Source: Hemicentrotus pulcherrimus (lineage: Eukaryota; Echinodermata; Echinoidea; Camarodonta; Strongylocentrotidae). From it: a DNA stretch of 64,000 nucleotides. Under the pieces are notes generated by a model that was given only the letters and a program-made list of their open reading frames with translations, did no database searches and had not been told where the DNA came from. How positions within the stretch are numbered: the first letter of the stretch is position 1; every line of letters starts with the position of its first letter. The stretch lies in the NCBI GenBank assembly GCA_003118195.1, contig BEXV01000438.1, positions 58,881-122,880 on the forward strand, written 5' to 3'. Shown here in pieces: positions 1 through 12,829 of the stretch. The translations under genes and the position numbers were made by a program.

Positions 1-924
1 ACAGTGTTTGTAACTTTACCAAGACTTGGCCAATTTCTTATCATTTTGATGATTCCAGAACCTTGCAATACACACAAATTTTTATATGCTAGATGACCAA
101 CCTTTTCTGGTCGATTCCTCACCGTTTCTTTCACAATGCAATCACATGACCAGATCTCAACTTCATCTTTAATGAAAAAAAGTAAGAACATTTTATGTTC
201 AATAAAGTTGGCAAATGTGTATACCTTCGCTTCAAAAGCAACAGCCCTTTAGAAAGCCATCTAAACACACATGCGACGTCACCCTTTTTGCTTTTGTTGC
301 GCGTTTGCCCAACAAAAGCAAAATGCATATTTTGATTTGGAAAATTACCTGGCAAAATTCAGTCTATAATAACTATGATGTGACCAGAGCCATCTTTACA
401 CATACAAATAGATATATCTATACAAATACACATAGATAGATATACATAATTTAAATAATTATGTGTATAAATGGTTCAAGGTATGACAAATGTAAAGCGC
501 CCTCTCATGACAAGGTCTTTCAGTAGGAACAATAAATGGCATACATGACCATCAGCTTTTATAGAAACTAAGGTAATTCTTTCTTTAGCAGTCAACATAA
601 CTTCAATTTATGACTCCATCATAATTGCATATAATGCACTGCTTCCGATTACCCGTTTAAAGTGATGTAAGTCCCACCTTTGTTGGTTTTGATAAAATGG
701 ATATGCTATTCAAATTCAGTAATTATACCCATCGCCCATCACCAAAATACAAATAAACGGTGAGTAAACAGTTTTAATCGAGGCATGCAGTACATTAGAT
801 AACGGGAATCAATATGATATATATTTCATTTGTAGCAATATAATACACATCTGTTTCACTGTGATTGGTGTTTCCGTCATTACGTTTGAATAAAAAAAAA
901 ATAACAGACAATATATTTTATATG
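1..924. other. Intergenic DNA, left edge
   Basis: AT-rich sequence with a 14-bp-arm hairpin at 286-323 and runs of ATAGATAT. I see no gene: the open frames are short, overlapping and lack any recognisable composition. Confidence 0.6.
286..323. repeat. Hairpin with 14-bp perfect arms
   Basis: TTTTGCTTTTGTTG at 286-299 is the exact reverse complement of 310-323, with a 10-base loop. It may be the core of a small foldback element, but no clear outer termini were found. Confidence 0.6.
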
Positions 925-1140
925 CTCTCTCTCTCTCTCTCTCTCTTTATATAAATGAATAAATAAATAAATGAATACGTAAATAAACAAACATGTTCAA
1001 TGAATAAATTAACTAATGAGCTAAAAAAAAAAGGATAAACAAATACATGAATAACTATTTTAAAAAATAGAAAGAAACGGATGAATGAACAAATACATAA
1101 ATAAACATATGAACAACTAAATAAATACATGATACATTTA
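925..1140. repeat. (CT)n followed by degenerate AAAT/AATG tetranucleotide repeat
   Basis: A pure CT run at 925-946 leads into about 190 bases of AAATAAATGAAT-type units (951-1140). A minus-strand frame here is only simple sequence. Confidence 0.8.
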
Positions 1141-3825
1141 TAAATGGATGAACAAATATTGTTATCTTTTAGTTACATTGATCTGAAGGAAAACAATCGC
1201 ACAACCGTATAGATTTGAACTTTTGAGCGCTTCCTTTAATCCGAAAAAAAAGGGGTTTCCTTTTGATGCGCCCTCAACCTGGCATTTACAACCTTCTTCC
1301 ACTGCCGTGTATCATTCAGCATTGTAACTCAATTGGAGATGTAAACGTCATTGAAGAATCTTCCACTCTCTGCTCTCATCCATCCCAGATGTTACGCCAT
1401 GTCATCTCAGCATGGCTCCAAATCGACTCTGAAAACCAATCTTAAAGCATTCTTAAGTCGACGCGTCTTTATCACATTATCTTTCTCTTCTATCTCGATT
1501 ATCAAGCGTGCCTCGCTCCAGCTAACAATAAATTTAGTTGTAACTTCAATTTAGGATGAAGAAGTTTGCGGTTCGAGGTTCACCTTGTCTTGAAGAAGGT
1601 GTGTGCAAAGTACATGTGGGATGGAGATGCGTAAACGATTCCCCTTTTTTCATTTAGGGGCGTTGCAATAGGGGGGGGGGGGGGAAAATAATCGGCTGAT
1701 ACTTCCATCTTCGGGCAACAGTCGCTTTATATTCAGGCAGCGAGTAGGTTCGTTCAATTAATTATTTTTGGGGTATTTCGTGCTTTATTGATTATTTGCT
1801 AAAGCCGGGGTAATAATTGTGGAAAATCAAGAGTGTCACATTTGACAGACATGAGCGCTATACAAGACCGCACTATTATTTGCAATTCGCATTAAGTATA
1901 ACATAGTATCAACATAAAAATTGATCATACTAGTTAAAGGTTCTACCGTATGTCCCATTTGCAGGCCCAAAAAACGAAAAAATTTAATTCCAACGGCATT
2001 TGAAAGATAATACTAATTTAGAACTTCCCTAAAAAAGGGGGGATTGAAAATGTCTTTAAGTGGGAAAATAACGACTATTAGTTGTCAAATCGACTTAGGA
2101 GCTATAGAGCCAATAAGTAATAGTCTCGATTTTCGGACCATCGTAGCGAATATTCGTACATTTATGCTGCACAAAGATTCAATCAGATTAATTTACGCTA
2201 TTTCAAGAAGTTGGTTATTGATGTAGACAAATGCTCATGTACCCTTTACAGCTCATTGTATGTATGTTATTACAACAACAACAAAAAAAGCAGCCAGTCA
2301 CTCAATAGTGTCTGACAGCGAAGTCTAGCAAGTAAACGGGTTTCCTTGCATAATTTGAATATTAGGACACTGCTAGTTTAAATTTCACAAATAGGACACA
2401 CATGACATATTCATAATTCCTGCAAAGTTTTACAAAATTTAATGTTGGCTGCAAAAGGGACATAGTTTCTTTAACATAAACTATTTTTTTTTAAACTTTC
2501 CTGTCTAATATCACTAATTTTACATCAAAAGTATGATGTTTAACAATTATTGGTGGCTACCGTGTCCCAAGTGGTCTATATTTGAGCTCGATCGTTTCGA
2601 TCGGTTGCAGTTTTATAAAACATGCAAAGTTGTTATTCTACCAGAGAAACAACCCTTGAATCATGCACAAATCTGCGTCTAACCCCTTAATTCTAGCCTT
2701 AAACCAATAGGTGACAAATGAAACAATGCCTAATTAACCTTTATCAAGCTCATTCTTGGGGGCTGTAACTTATACGAAAAAAAGAAAATATAAATAGTTT
2801 ACTATTGAACTTGTATTGAGTTTCACGACAACTTTATTAGGGACTTTTAGATTCGCACGAAGACAATGGGAATCGCTACGGTCGACGTCCTTTTAATGCA
2901 CTGCCTTGGAATGGACGTCACAGGTATCAGTCCACGCAAATCTAAAAGTCACTATTGTTAGCTTTACAAAGACAGACATGTTTGATTCTCATTCAAAAAA
3001 TACGATTTAGATGCTAGGCGGGATAGAATGTTCTGTATGAATACAAAAAGACGGTCTTGAAACAATATAGCGTGATGCCATATCCCACTGGTGTTATGAT
3101 GGTATTAATCTGATAATAAACTTTTGCAACATGTCCCGCATAATAATTCGAAACCACGAAGAACATGACCCGGCGCCGGATACCAGCACTACATTGTCTT
3201 TAACCGCCGAAAGTTGAGCACTGAAGGTATGTTTATGTACCCCAAGTTCATGATACAAAGTTAATTTACGGTTACAAAATGTCTATAATTTTATTTCTTC
3301 GAAATTCACAGACTAAAGTTCGTATGATTCAAAGAAGTTTGTGACGGAAACTATAAGAGAACAGGTTCGTCTTTATGAGTTTTGATTTGTGAAAACTGCA
3401 ATAAGGACAGGTAAATGTTGAGTTCATGGTGAAAAAATGTTAAAATTACTATAATAGATTGCCGGTAGTGGTATGTTATGAATATTTATGAACCCAATGC
3501 AAACACTGTGACTAATTGACTGTTGAAGAGGACAAAGTTCTTTCTATCTATCACACTCGATTAACGAATAAACAACTGTAGATTTACTGCAAATGATAAG
3601 AGAACAGTGTGTCAAAAAGTGACTTATCATGAACGTGTTCTATTAAATTAGGCACTCGTCTTAAATGCTGGCGTGTACGATAATCGTTATTTTGTATTAA
3701 AACTATAAGTTATTTAATTTTAATTCTCTAAATCTAGCCTTTATAAATGGCTTCCATTTCCAAACTCAAATGTGGCTACAAACCACAGCTCATGTAAGGT
3801 ACAACCCCTTGTCGGCCTCCTGTCC
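1141..3825. other. Intergenic DNA with a 14-G tract and one MITE
   Basis: Holds a 14-base G run at 1671-1684 and the inverted-repeat element at 2842-2950. The rest is unremarkable AT-rich sequence without a supportable gene. Confidence 0.55.
2842..2950. mobile_element. Short MITE with 15-bp terminal inverted repeats
   Basis: The left end GACTTTTAGATTCGC (2842-2856) matches the reverse complement of the right end (2936-2950) at 14 of 15 bases. The 109-base interior is G+C-richer and contains GACGTCC with a facing GGACGTC. It has no coding capacity. Size and termini fit a non-autonomous DNA transposon; the superfamily is unknown. Confidence 0.6.
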
Positions 3826-4386
3826 CCACCATCATTATCACTATCGTCAACATCACCATCATCATCATAACCACCATCATCATCACCATCATCATCATCA
3901 TCACCATCATCATCATCATAACCATCATCATCACCATCATCATCATCATAACCATTAACATCATCACCATCATCATCATCATCATCATCATCATCATAAC
4001 CATCATCACCATCACCATCATCATCATCATAACTATCGTCATCATCCTCATCATCATCATTATCATTGTCATCATCCTCATTATTATCATCGTCATCGTC
4101 ATCCTCCTCATCATCATCATTATCATCGTCATCATCCTCATCATTATCATCGTCATCCTCCTCATCATCATCATTATCATCGTCATCATCCTCATCATTA
4201 TCATCGTCATCCTCCTCATCATCATCATAACAATCGTCAACATCCTCATCATCATCATTATCATCGTCATCCTCCTCCTCCTCATAACAATCGTTATCAT
4301 CCTCATCATCATCATTATCATCGTCACCGTCATCATTATGATTACCACTATCATCACCACCATAATCATCGGCAGCAGCAGCATAT
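3826..4386. repeat. Long TCA triplet repeat with 54-60 base higher-order units
   Basis: About 560 bases made almost wholly of CAT/CAC/CGT/CCT triplets. From 4094 the block CATCGTCATCCTCCTC recurs at 4094, 4148, 4202, 4262 and 4319 (spacings 54, 54, 60, 57), so longer units have duplicated inside the microsatellite. On the minus strand it reads as an Asp-rich frame of about 218 codons. That is what any uninterrupted GAT-type repeat gives, and no flanking gene supports it. Confidence 0.9.
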
Positions 4387-7055
4387 AGTATGACCATTTG
4401 AAGAAAAAAAAAACAATAATGAACTTACACCGGTACACGGCTAACCACATAATGATTGTGTATCTTGCTATATGTGGCTCTCGGCGAAATGAGCAATTCA
4501 AATCAGTTCGATCTAACAATTTAGATATTAAAAACTTTTTCAGGATTCTGGTCGGACATGTTTATTGACTTCCTTTTTTTGGAATTTACCAATTCCTTAA
4601 AGTGGAAAATGGAAGTATCCAGATCTGATTAAGATTTTCCATCCTTTTAAATCACTTAAATGGATCGAAAGCAATCGATAACCAGCAAACACTATAGATT
4701 CTTCGTGTAGCCCTCTAAAAAGTTCAGGCAACCCGTTGATCGCTCGCCCAAGCGCCTCTTCAAAGATTCCTCCCTCCATTCCAAGCATTCAGCTTGGCCG
4801 TGGCAACCCGCGGCGAGTAATTGAAGCTTGGAAGGGGCGCTTCTCGCACCATGCAGAGCCGGGTTGTCAGCGCGGCACGATCGGGGCAGACCCCCGATGG
4901 AAGCGAAGCAGCATCCCCCCTTTGAAAGACGCGCGAGTCGCGTGCCCATATCTGTTTATCGGTGTAATGTTGGGCAATATATTTGAGGTTAATAAAACGC
5001 ATAGAGTTGATTAGAAGAGGAGATGTAATTCAAATCAAAGTTTGGACATCGAGAGGGAGAGGCTCGTAGTAGTTCCGGATTGATTTACATTACACAGATA
5101 ATTACACTTGACAGGAAGTTTATTTGTACATTATACTGTATAGGCCTTCTTTATAGTGATGCTCCCCTAAGAGCCAAAAGGGCATTATCAAAAGTATTTG
5201 AAATTCTTCATTAACTCTTAGCACACTATGTATTCCAAGACAGGTCGATTTATATGAGATTCGTCCTTTCATTCTATAGTTGAAAATCGTAATACAAAGT
5301 TTTGGGAAATTTTGAAAAATTGGTAGATAATGATTCTTTACAATTTTGATATATTTAGATGCCCCTGTGGATTTATAAAAAGCACTAAAAAAAATAGCCC
5401 ATAAAACACTACTGCTTTCGAGAAAAAATGAAAACAAAAATTTATCGGTGCTCCCGATAAATTTTGATAAATTTCAAATAGCGCATACGGCCGTGCAATG
5501 GTAGCTGCGACCCTGAAAATTTCAGAATAATTAGTTGTGATATATACCTACCAAACGGGAATAGCTTATCGGTCAAAATTAGTCAAGAAACATTGTTCTA
5601 TAGCTTAATAAATATCTTGACCTTGAGAGGGCGCTACAACAATTTCTTAACTTCAGACTCGATTTCAACCGCGACAGCGATTACTGCATATTGTAGGATC
5701 ACATATGCTTCCAATATGTTCATTTGAACCAAATTCATGACCCCATACCAAAACTTTGTAATACCTTTAACTCCTCTCCCTCTCTTAAAATGTTATATTC
5801 CTCCTACTCATTCAAGTGTAGCCTATTCCTATTAAATATAGACCATATCAATTTATTTTGTCCTTTTTGATTTGCTTTCCCTTCATACACATATCAAAAT
5901 ACTACCGTGAATCAATTTTCAATTTTCAACAGCGTTCCTATACAAAAATGGGCAAACATGGAGTTCTTACTTCACGGCGCATCTGGTAGTAACGAAAGAT
6001 CCATAAATTTAAAGAAAATTTAATTGGGAAAGGAAAAGAGAAAACAAGTAAAAATGAAGGATAAAAGTATAAACGGTCAGAGAAAAAGAAACATAAGAAG
6101 GAACAAAATAATTTTGACATGTTCTAAGGAATGAAGAATTGTTTGGAGATTTTGAAATTGTCCCGGAACACTTGTAGTGAAATTAGTGAATGATTACTTG
6201 AATTTGAAGTCATTTGCAATATTCTGCAGACATAATAATCACAGTCAACGCTTATACGTTGAATTAACGGACATTCGAAAACATTCGACATAAAATAATT
6301 GATATAAACTCAAGAAATTGCTCTTGAATCGGTGGGCTAATTATCGAACAAATGAAAGTCAATTAAATTTAATCAATAAATAAACAAATAATTTAATACT
6401 TCCATCATAAAAATGAGACTTATTGAAAACAATTTTAATTCGCAGAGTAAACCGACAAAAGTTCATTCAAAGTTCGAAAAAGTGACAACACCGTTATTAA
6501 CGTGATACATGGGCATGACAAGCCCGTTAATCACACACACTGTGTCATATTTGAAGTGCAATTACCTGAACCAATTTACGCGGGAAATATGAAACGATTA
6601 CCACTTCCGGGTTAATTTCCCAACGCGAAAATGACTAGCGGTGTCTAATACAGGACCCGTTCAGATCAGGATCGATTTCGTTGAATCCACTTTGGTTGGG
6701 GGTTTGGCTTCAAATGCATATTTTTGTACATGGGTTGATTCTGAGTCAAAATTTGTTTTTACTTTATTCATGCTCTACTTCAGCTCGACGAGTAGAAGGA
6801 AAGCTTCACTTGTAAATGGTTAAGTGTGAAAATATTATTGGGAAGAGACGTATAGAAAGGCTATTTCAACTTGGATATTGATTATTAGCAAAATGTGAAC
6901 GGATCCTTTCAGCTGTATGAGGGAATCCCCATCTTGTCTCTGGCAAGCATTCTCAAGATGATGACGTGTGAACGTTCATGAAGTTGTCATTCATTATAGG
7001 AAGAGGAATAAAAGTGGATATTAGAGAAAAGGAAACGATTTGAAAAGGAAGGAGG
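4387..7055. other. Intergenic DNA with one G+C-rich island
   Basis: A G+C-rich high-complexity island at about 4700-4960 could be a conserved regulatory element. A 12-bp perfect hairpin lies at 5437-5465. The open frames in the island overlap on both strands and show no domain. Confidence 0.45.
5437..5465. repeat. Hairpin with 12-bp perfect arms and a 5-base loop
   Basis: AAAATTTATCGG (5437-5448) and its exact reverse complement (5454-5465) flank TGCTC. Function unknown; possibly a remnant of a foldback element. Confidence 0.55.
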
Positions 7056-7060
7056 TGAGG

Positions 7061-7105
<45 letters not shown>

Positions 7106-7130
7106 GAGAGAGAGGGAGAGAAGGAGGGGG
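7061..7130. repeat. (GT)n(GA)n microsatellite
   Basis: A GT run at about 7061-7075 passes directly into a GA run to 7101, then into interrupted GA-rich sequence to about 7130. Confidence 0.85.
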
Positions 7131-9265
7131 AATAAGAGAGCCATGCCAAACAGAAAGGGGAGAGGAGCATGGACCTATAGGTCGATGAAAGGAGAGAGAG
7201 AACTATAACGAAAGGAAAAATAAAAGCCAGAGGGGGACAAAAGAAAGGACAAACAAAAAAGATGTGGGACCCACAGAACTTCTGTTCTCTTGACTTTTTT
7301 TTATGAACAAGGGGGATTTTCGCGTCTATAATGGATACATCATATCTTGAGGCCAGCGAACATCGCCCTGTTAAATCATCTCATGTGACAGCGATCAAAC
7401 TTGAAGCCGAAGGGGCAAGGGCGGGATTACCGCCGCCAAGGCCCGCACAGGTGAGGGGAGGGGATAAACAAGGGGGAGACCATGACACCTTCTAATCCCA
7501 ACAGGTGAGAAAATGACCCTTTGTGATCGCGAAGCTACGAGGAATATTTTTAGAGTCAGCTTCCTTTCTTTCTTTATACCTGGATGTAATGAAGGGGATC
7601 TGCTTCCAATTAAGTGCATCTGTTATCTTGCGAGGATGCGACACCGTGGATACTTTCACTTACGATTTTCCTAGTTAATTTCCTTTGTCAGATTTCACCC
7701 TTCTTTTATATCTACTCCCTTCTTTCTCTTACATCTTTTCTTCCTTTTTTCCCTTTTTTGATTTCTCGTTACGTCATTCTTCTCTTTTTGTGTTATACTA
7801 GCTTCAATAGTGACAAATATTCGTGGATGCCAAATTCCAGCAAAAGGCTTCGTACAAAAGCTGCCCAGGCAGTATTTTTGTTTTACTCCATCGAAGAAGT
7901 AGAAGAAAAAACAAGACATCCACTATAATTTGTACATCACATAGAATAGGATACTGGATAGACCGTATTGTTTTAGATTTGTTAAAAATTGTATGCTGAA
8001 GTATAAACAAACATACACTTAATACCGAACACGCCATTCACGCGTGCGCATCAAAATCACATTCCATTCCCTACCGGTCGTATTATAGTAAGCAATCGGA
8101 TTAAAAATTATGAACGCGCACGTTTTTTTTTCAAGCACTTGAACTAGGGCTAGGTGATCTCCATTTAATATGACCGACACGCACACATCGTCACACCACC
8201 GACACTTCTGAATCAGACCAAGAAGGTAACTTCTTGATCAGACATACCCAATAATTGCCCGCGTTATTTTTAGCCAGCCCCGCCCCTCTTCGCGATCAAT
8301 CCATTAAAACCATTCTCTCTACGCCCTTAGAACCTTTACCTGTCTTAGTTCTCATTATTTGATTTCGGCTGTAACTGTCGTGCAATTAATGTCTTCATTA
8401 TGTCGACAGGAGTCACGCAGTGTTCATTGGGCTAGTCAAAATTTGACCCCTGGCAGGGTAAACCCAGTTTTGCCAACGACCGAAAAAGAAAAAAAAAATC
8501 AAGAAACTTTTGTCTTTACACTTCTATTGCCCTTTACTTGAGAATGTTTTTTTTTTATAGAATGTTCACAATTTCAAATATATTAAAGAGACCATCAATA
8601 TTAAAGAGATCTGCGCCCCGTCTTAAAAACAGTTGATATTAATCGCAACGTATTTGCAATTGATATCAATCGCAACCGTGTTCATATTAGAGATATGAGA
8701 CTGCAAACTTGCGATTGAATAGAGTACTTGCGATTAAATTCGGATCAGTCGCAACTCTGAAGTAACGCAAGTTCATTATAAGACATGCATATCAAAATTA
8801 GGTAATACTGAGTTTTTGGTAGCCAAAACAATATACATCTCTCAATAGGATACAGGGCACTGCGTCTCTCTGAGTTAATGAAAACTTATCATGATCATAA
8901 TTTTGTGTGAAAAGGATTAATCTTTCTCCTAACATGAAAGTCTACCGGGATGTCCCGATTTTACAATACATTACACAAACATGGCAAAGGTTAACATTAA
9001 TAAAAATTACCTGATCCTGCCCCCCCCCCCAAGGGAACGTAATTGTGATGACAATTTTTAATTCGGGGGAGGAGGGGGAATATTGTTATATAACGCAAGT
9101 GTAATTGGTCAGTCTCGTGTATTCATGTTCGTGGCATGTTTTGATGTGAATCATTGTACAGTTCATTCATTAGCGACCGCTTTTTGTTGCTAATGATTTG
9201 ATTATGAAAACTCAATTAAAGAAGGGTGTTCTATAGATGACATTATTAATGTACCTGTGCATACG

Positions 9266-9383
9266 AACACATCACCACTAAACCCTAATATGTAAATGCA
9301 TATTAGCTACAATTAGTGCAACACGGATGATAATTATAATTAAACCACAGACGTGTTGCAAAAGGTATGACGGGGGCGGAGGG
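9266..9383 (+). repeat. 118-bp repeat, copy 1
   Basis: Identical to 17586-17703 over all 118 bases. The unit contains two potential stems (CTAATATG/CATATTAG and TGCAACACG/CGTGTTGCA) and a TAATTATAATTA core. Copy 1 is followed 8 bases later by a 13-G run. Confidence 0.85.
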
Positions 9384-9659
9384 CATAGGAAGGGGGGGGG
9401 GGGGTGCTCTGCTAATCAGTAGTCACAGATAAACTTTTGGTAACATATTTTTTTCGTACGTGGTACAATTTTATCTTGACATACATTTGCAGAATGATTT
9501 TAATGTGTATCATGATCATTGATTCCGACTTGAAAATATATCGTACATTATGATTCATCCTTCAGACCTGTTACTTCTTTGTCGCCCTCTGTGTCAAATA
9601 GTTGACTAACGTTTAGTTTATACTTCAGTACTTCAATCTAAACTCTTTCTAACTTCTTT

Positions 9660-9945
9660 GCAGTAGTATTTCTTTGAATAAAGTATACAATGTACTTTAG
9701 AAAAAGTTAACAAGCTGAACCTGTCCGTCGATAAGAGTTATGCACAGACACATTTCATAATGTTGGAAACGTTATTTGTGACCATATTCTGGAACAGATC
9801 ATTGCAATACTCTTTGTTTGCATAAAGTACACAAATTTATTGAAAGAAGTTTACATCTTGAACGTGTCCGCCAATTTGAGTTATGCACAGACACATTTCA
9901 TAATGTTGGATACTTTATTTGCTTTCCTATTCTAGAACAGATCAC
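9660..9945 (+). repeat. Diverged tandem duplication, period about 143 bp
   Basis: Two copies share blocks such as GTTATGCACAGACACATTTC (9737 and 9880) and flanking similar text (AATAAAGTA/CATAAAGTA, GAACAGATCA). Copies have diverged, so the event is not recent. Confidence 0.75.
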
Positions 9946-10609
9946 GTCGACACGATTAACAAAATGCATTTTAGTCATGTCTCTTTCATTCGATGCTTTT
10001 TAGAACACATTATTATAGTAATAACAACAAACTCAGGGACCTGCTAATTCGGCGATGCCATCCTCAGACACTCCAATATCACATTACAAGTAAACGACCG
10101 GCTCATCCAACAAGCGATGGGCGTTGCAGTAAATCGTCCCGTTCAAACACATGCGCCAAAGATGACATTTAATTAGTACTAGGTGACAGAGCGCATACGA
10201 TCCGCATTTGGGCTATTTTCTCCGTGTTATCTCGCGCTAAATTCGTAAAAATAGAAGGAAGAAAAGACCGTGAAAGGAAAATCTAACAGGTTTACGGAAA
10301 GAGATGAGTTGAGGAAGAGATATCTTGTTTCAATTTATGTGTATAAAAGCAGAGGGGAAGGATATCCCGAATAATTGGTAATTATTTTGCGGCATATTTA
10401 TTGGGTGTGTCGAGAATGCACTGGTTTATAAAAATGAGAAGTTATTTCGTCTGGCTAGACCATGATATTTGACTAAAGATAGGATGTTATCTTTCTCATC
10501 CTTTTAGAAAATATATGTGGGAGTTGAAGGACACGTCATGTATTAAAGGATGCAGTCCCAAGAACACAATAACAATAGTTAGTATAATACTCTTTTTTAC
10601 ATATGATGA

Positions 10610-10735
10610 CAGTGAGGAGAAAAATAATGATAATTATGATTTGTAATATGATGATAATAAGGAGAATAATAATAATAATTGATAAAAATGATGATTGTAA
10701 TAATGATAATGATAATGATTACAATAATACTAATG
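10610..10735. repeat. AAT/GAT-rich degenerate microsatellite
   Basis: Interrupted ATAATG/ATAATA units. The open frame across it is simple sequence. Confidence 0.75.
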
Positions 10736-10845
10736 GCTAGCCCAGTTATTGGCGGCAACTGAAACCACATTGATAAAGATATCAATGCTGATGAAAAGGT
10801 CTACTGTAAAAAGGAAGATGGTGATAGCTTACATGTATAATATGG

Positions 10846-11075
10846 TGGTGTTGTTTGTGGTGGTGGTGATGGTGGTGTGTGTGTGTGTGGTGGTGATGGT
10901 CAGGTGGTGGTGGTGGTGGTGGTGTGTGGTATTGGAGGTGGTGTGTGATGGTGGTGGTGTGTGGTGATGGTGGTGGTGGTGGTGGTGATGGTGATGATGG
11001 TGGTGGTGGTGTGTGGCGATGATGTGGTGCTGGTGGTGGTGGTGTGTGGCGGGGGGAGTGGCGATGATAATGAAT
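10846..11075. repeat. GGT/GGTGTGT minisatellite
   Basis: About 230 bases of GGT, GAT and GTGTGT units with strong G/C strand asymmetry. Repeated GGTGGTGTGTGG blocks indicate a higher-order unit of variable length. Confidence 0.85.
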
Positions 11076-11410
11076 TATGGTGCTGGTCTGGAGTCATATT
11101 GTTTGTGATGATAGTTGGTCATTGGGGGAAATAGGTTAAAATATCTGAAAGTTCGTGATTGAAATAGGGTTCATTATATTCGAAAAATGAACAAAGTTAT
11201 TTATTTCCAAGGTTCATTATTCCATTTATATAGAGGCTTCTGTCATTATCGGAATTATGAACCCCTTTTCAAATTCGGAAATACAACATGCACGAGCCAT
11301 CTAGATTATGAATCTTCGGAGCAAGAACCTTCGTATTAACGATGTATATGGATTACACTGTATCACCTTTGAAAAAAACAAACATATAACATACGATTAT
11401 GGCGACATCT

Positions 11411-11451
<41 letters not shown>
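11411..11451. repeat. (GAT)n microsatellite
   Basis: About 13 uninterrupted ATG/GAT triplets, followed by degenerate AAGATGACGATAACGA-type sequence. Confidence 0.9.
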
Positions 11452-11452
<1 letters not shown>

Positions 11453-11729
11453 ATAAGATGACGATAACGAATAGGAGGACGTGTATGATGGGGATGAAGA
11501 CCATAACGATACTCATGACGAAGATGAAACTTTAATCACATCGTTTAAAAAAAAAAAGGTTTTGCTGATGATGGCAAGAAAAGTTTCAGGTCTACAAGAC
11601 ACGATTTGCTTACCCCTTCTTGTTCCCACATTCTGTAACTCTTCTCTGTGTCTTTACTAAATTCATCCATTTAGATTACTGTTTATGTATTTGAATATCC
11701 ATCTCCCCTCTTTCTTTTTTGTGTTACCA

Positions 11730-11850
11730 TTCTCTCTCTCTCTCCCTCTCTCGCACTTTCATATCGTTCATCTTCTATCCCTCTCTTTCCTTTTTCTCTT
11801 ATCTCTCACAGTTCCTTCTCCCGCTCTCTCTCTCTCTCTCTCTCTCTATG
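11730..11850. repeat. CT-rich microsatellite
   Basis: Several CT runs separated by short interruptions, ending in a pure run at about 11825-11849. Confidence 0.85.
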
Positions 11851-12111
11851 TCTATTTATTCCAACTCTATCCTCCATTTCTCTATCTCAACAAAGATAGA
11901 TTGAGGCTTGATTGTTTAATAAGAACGGATATTGGTTCGCCAAAACGAGTGCAAATCAAATTACGAGATACTACGCGGTACGCTCGGCGAGGCAGCGGGA
12001 ACTCGCAGGGATTCACCGGGACTCAAGCCGCGTGGACGGGATTTGTTTTTCAGCGGAGATTCCGCGTGAATTAGAGGCGAGGCTGGGAGTAGGGTCGCCA
12101 GGTATGTACTA

Positions 12112-12590
12112 NNNNNNNNNNNNNNNNNNNNNNNNNNNNNNNNNNNNNNNNNNNNNNNNNNNNNNNNNNNNNNNNNNNNNNNNNNNNNNNNNNNNNNNNN
12201 NNNNNNNNNNNNNNNNNNNNNNNNNNNNNNNNNNNNNNNNNNNNNNNNNNNNNNNNNNNNNNNNNNNNNNNNNNNNNNNNNNNNNNNNNNNNNNNNNNNN
12301 NNNNNNNNNNNNNNNNNNNNNNNNNNNNNNNNNNNNNNNNNNNNNNNNNNNNNNNNNNNNNNNNNNNNNNNNNNNNNNNNNNNNNNNNNNNNNNNNNNNN
12401 NNNNNNNNNNNNNNNNNNNNNNNNNNNNNNNNNNNNNNNNNNNNNNNNNNNNNNNNNNNNNNNNNNNNNNNNNNNNNNNNNNNNNNNNNNNNNNNNNNNN
12501 NNNNNNNNNNNNNNNNNNNNNNNNNNNNNNNNNNNNNNNNNNNNNNNNNNNNNNNNNNNNNNNNNNNNNNNNNNNNNNNNNNNNNNNNNN
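12112..12590. other. Assembly gap (479 N) with a 16-G edge
   Basis: Unknown sequence, followed directly by 16 G at 12591-12606. The homopolymer is the probable cause of the sequencing break. Frames that run across the N stretch are meaningless. Confidence 0.99.
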
Positions 12591-12829
12591 GGGGGGGGGG
12601 GGGGGGTCAACTTCGTAAAACAGGAACTTGAGATAAAATAGATCAAAGCTGAATATTGCTATAAAAAAATTGGGATAGGGCCTAATATTGCTGGAAATGA
12701 CAGTTGCAGGGGCCTTACCCCCGTACGAGTTTAGAGCCTTATTACTCCTTACCCTTAGTAATCGTGTAGATATGTTATGTGTCAAAGAATGTGTACATCA
12801 GGCCATCAATAGTATCGTGAAAAAGATAA

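Larger units (their letters stand above)
7131..10600. other. Intergenic DNA with tandem duplication and mononucleotide tracts
   Basis: Contains two CAGGTG E-boxes (7448 and 7502), an 11-C run at 9020-9030, a 13-G run at 9392-9404, the first copy of a 118-bp repeat (9266-9383) and a diverged 143-bp tandem duplication (about 9660-9945). No gene is supported. Confidence 0.5.

Noticed and set aside
3741..4397. Open frame of 218 codons, almost all Asp, on the minus strand
   Set aside because: It is the translation of a GAT-type microsatellite. A parallel Met-rich frame covers the same bases, and no splice sites or flanking coding sequence support it.
11912..12785. Long open frames across the N stretch
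   Set aside because: They are open only because N codons hide stops.
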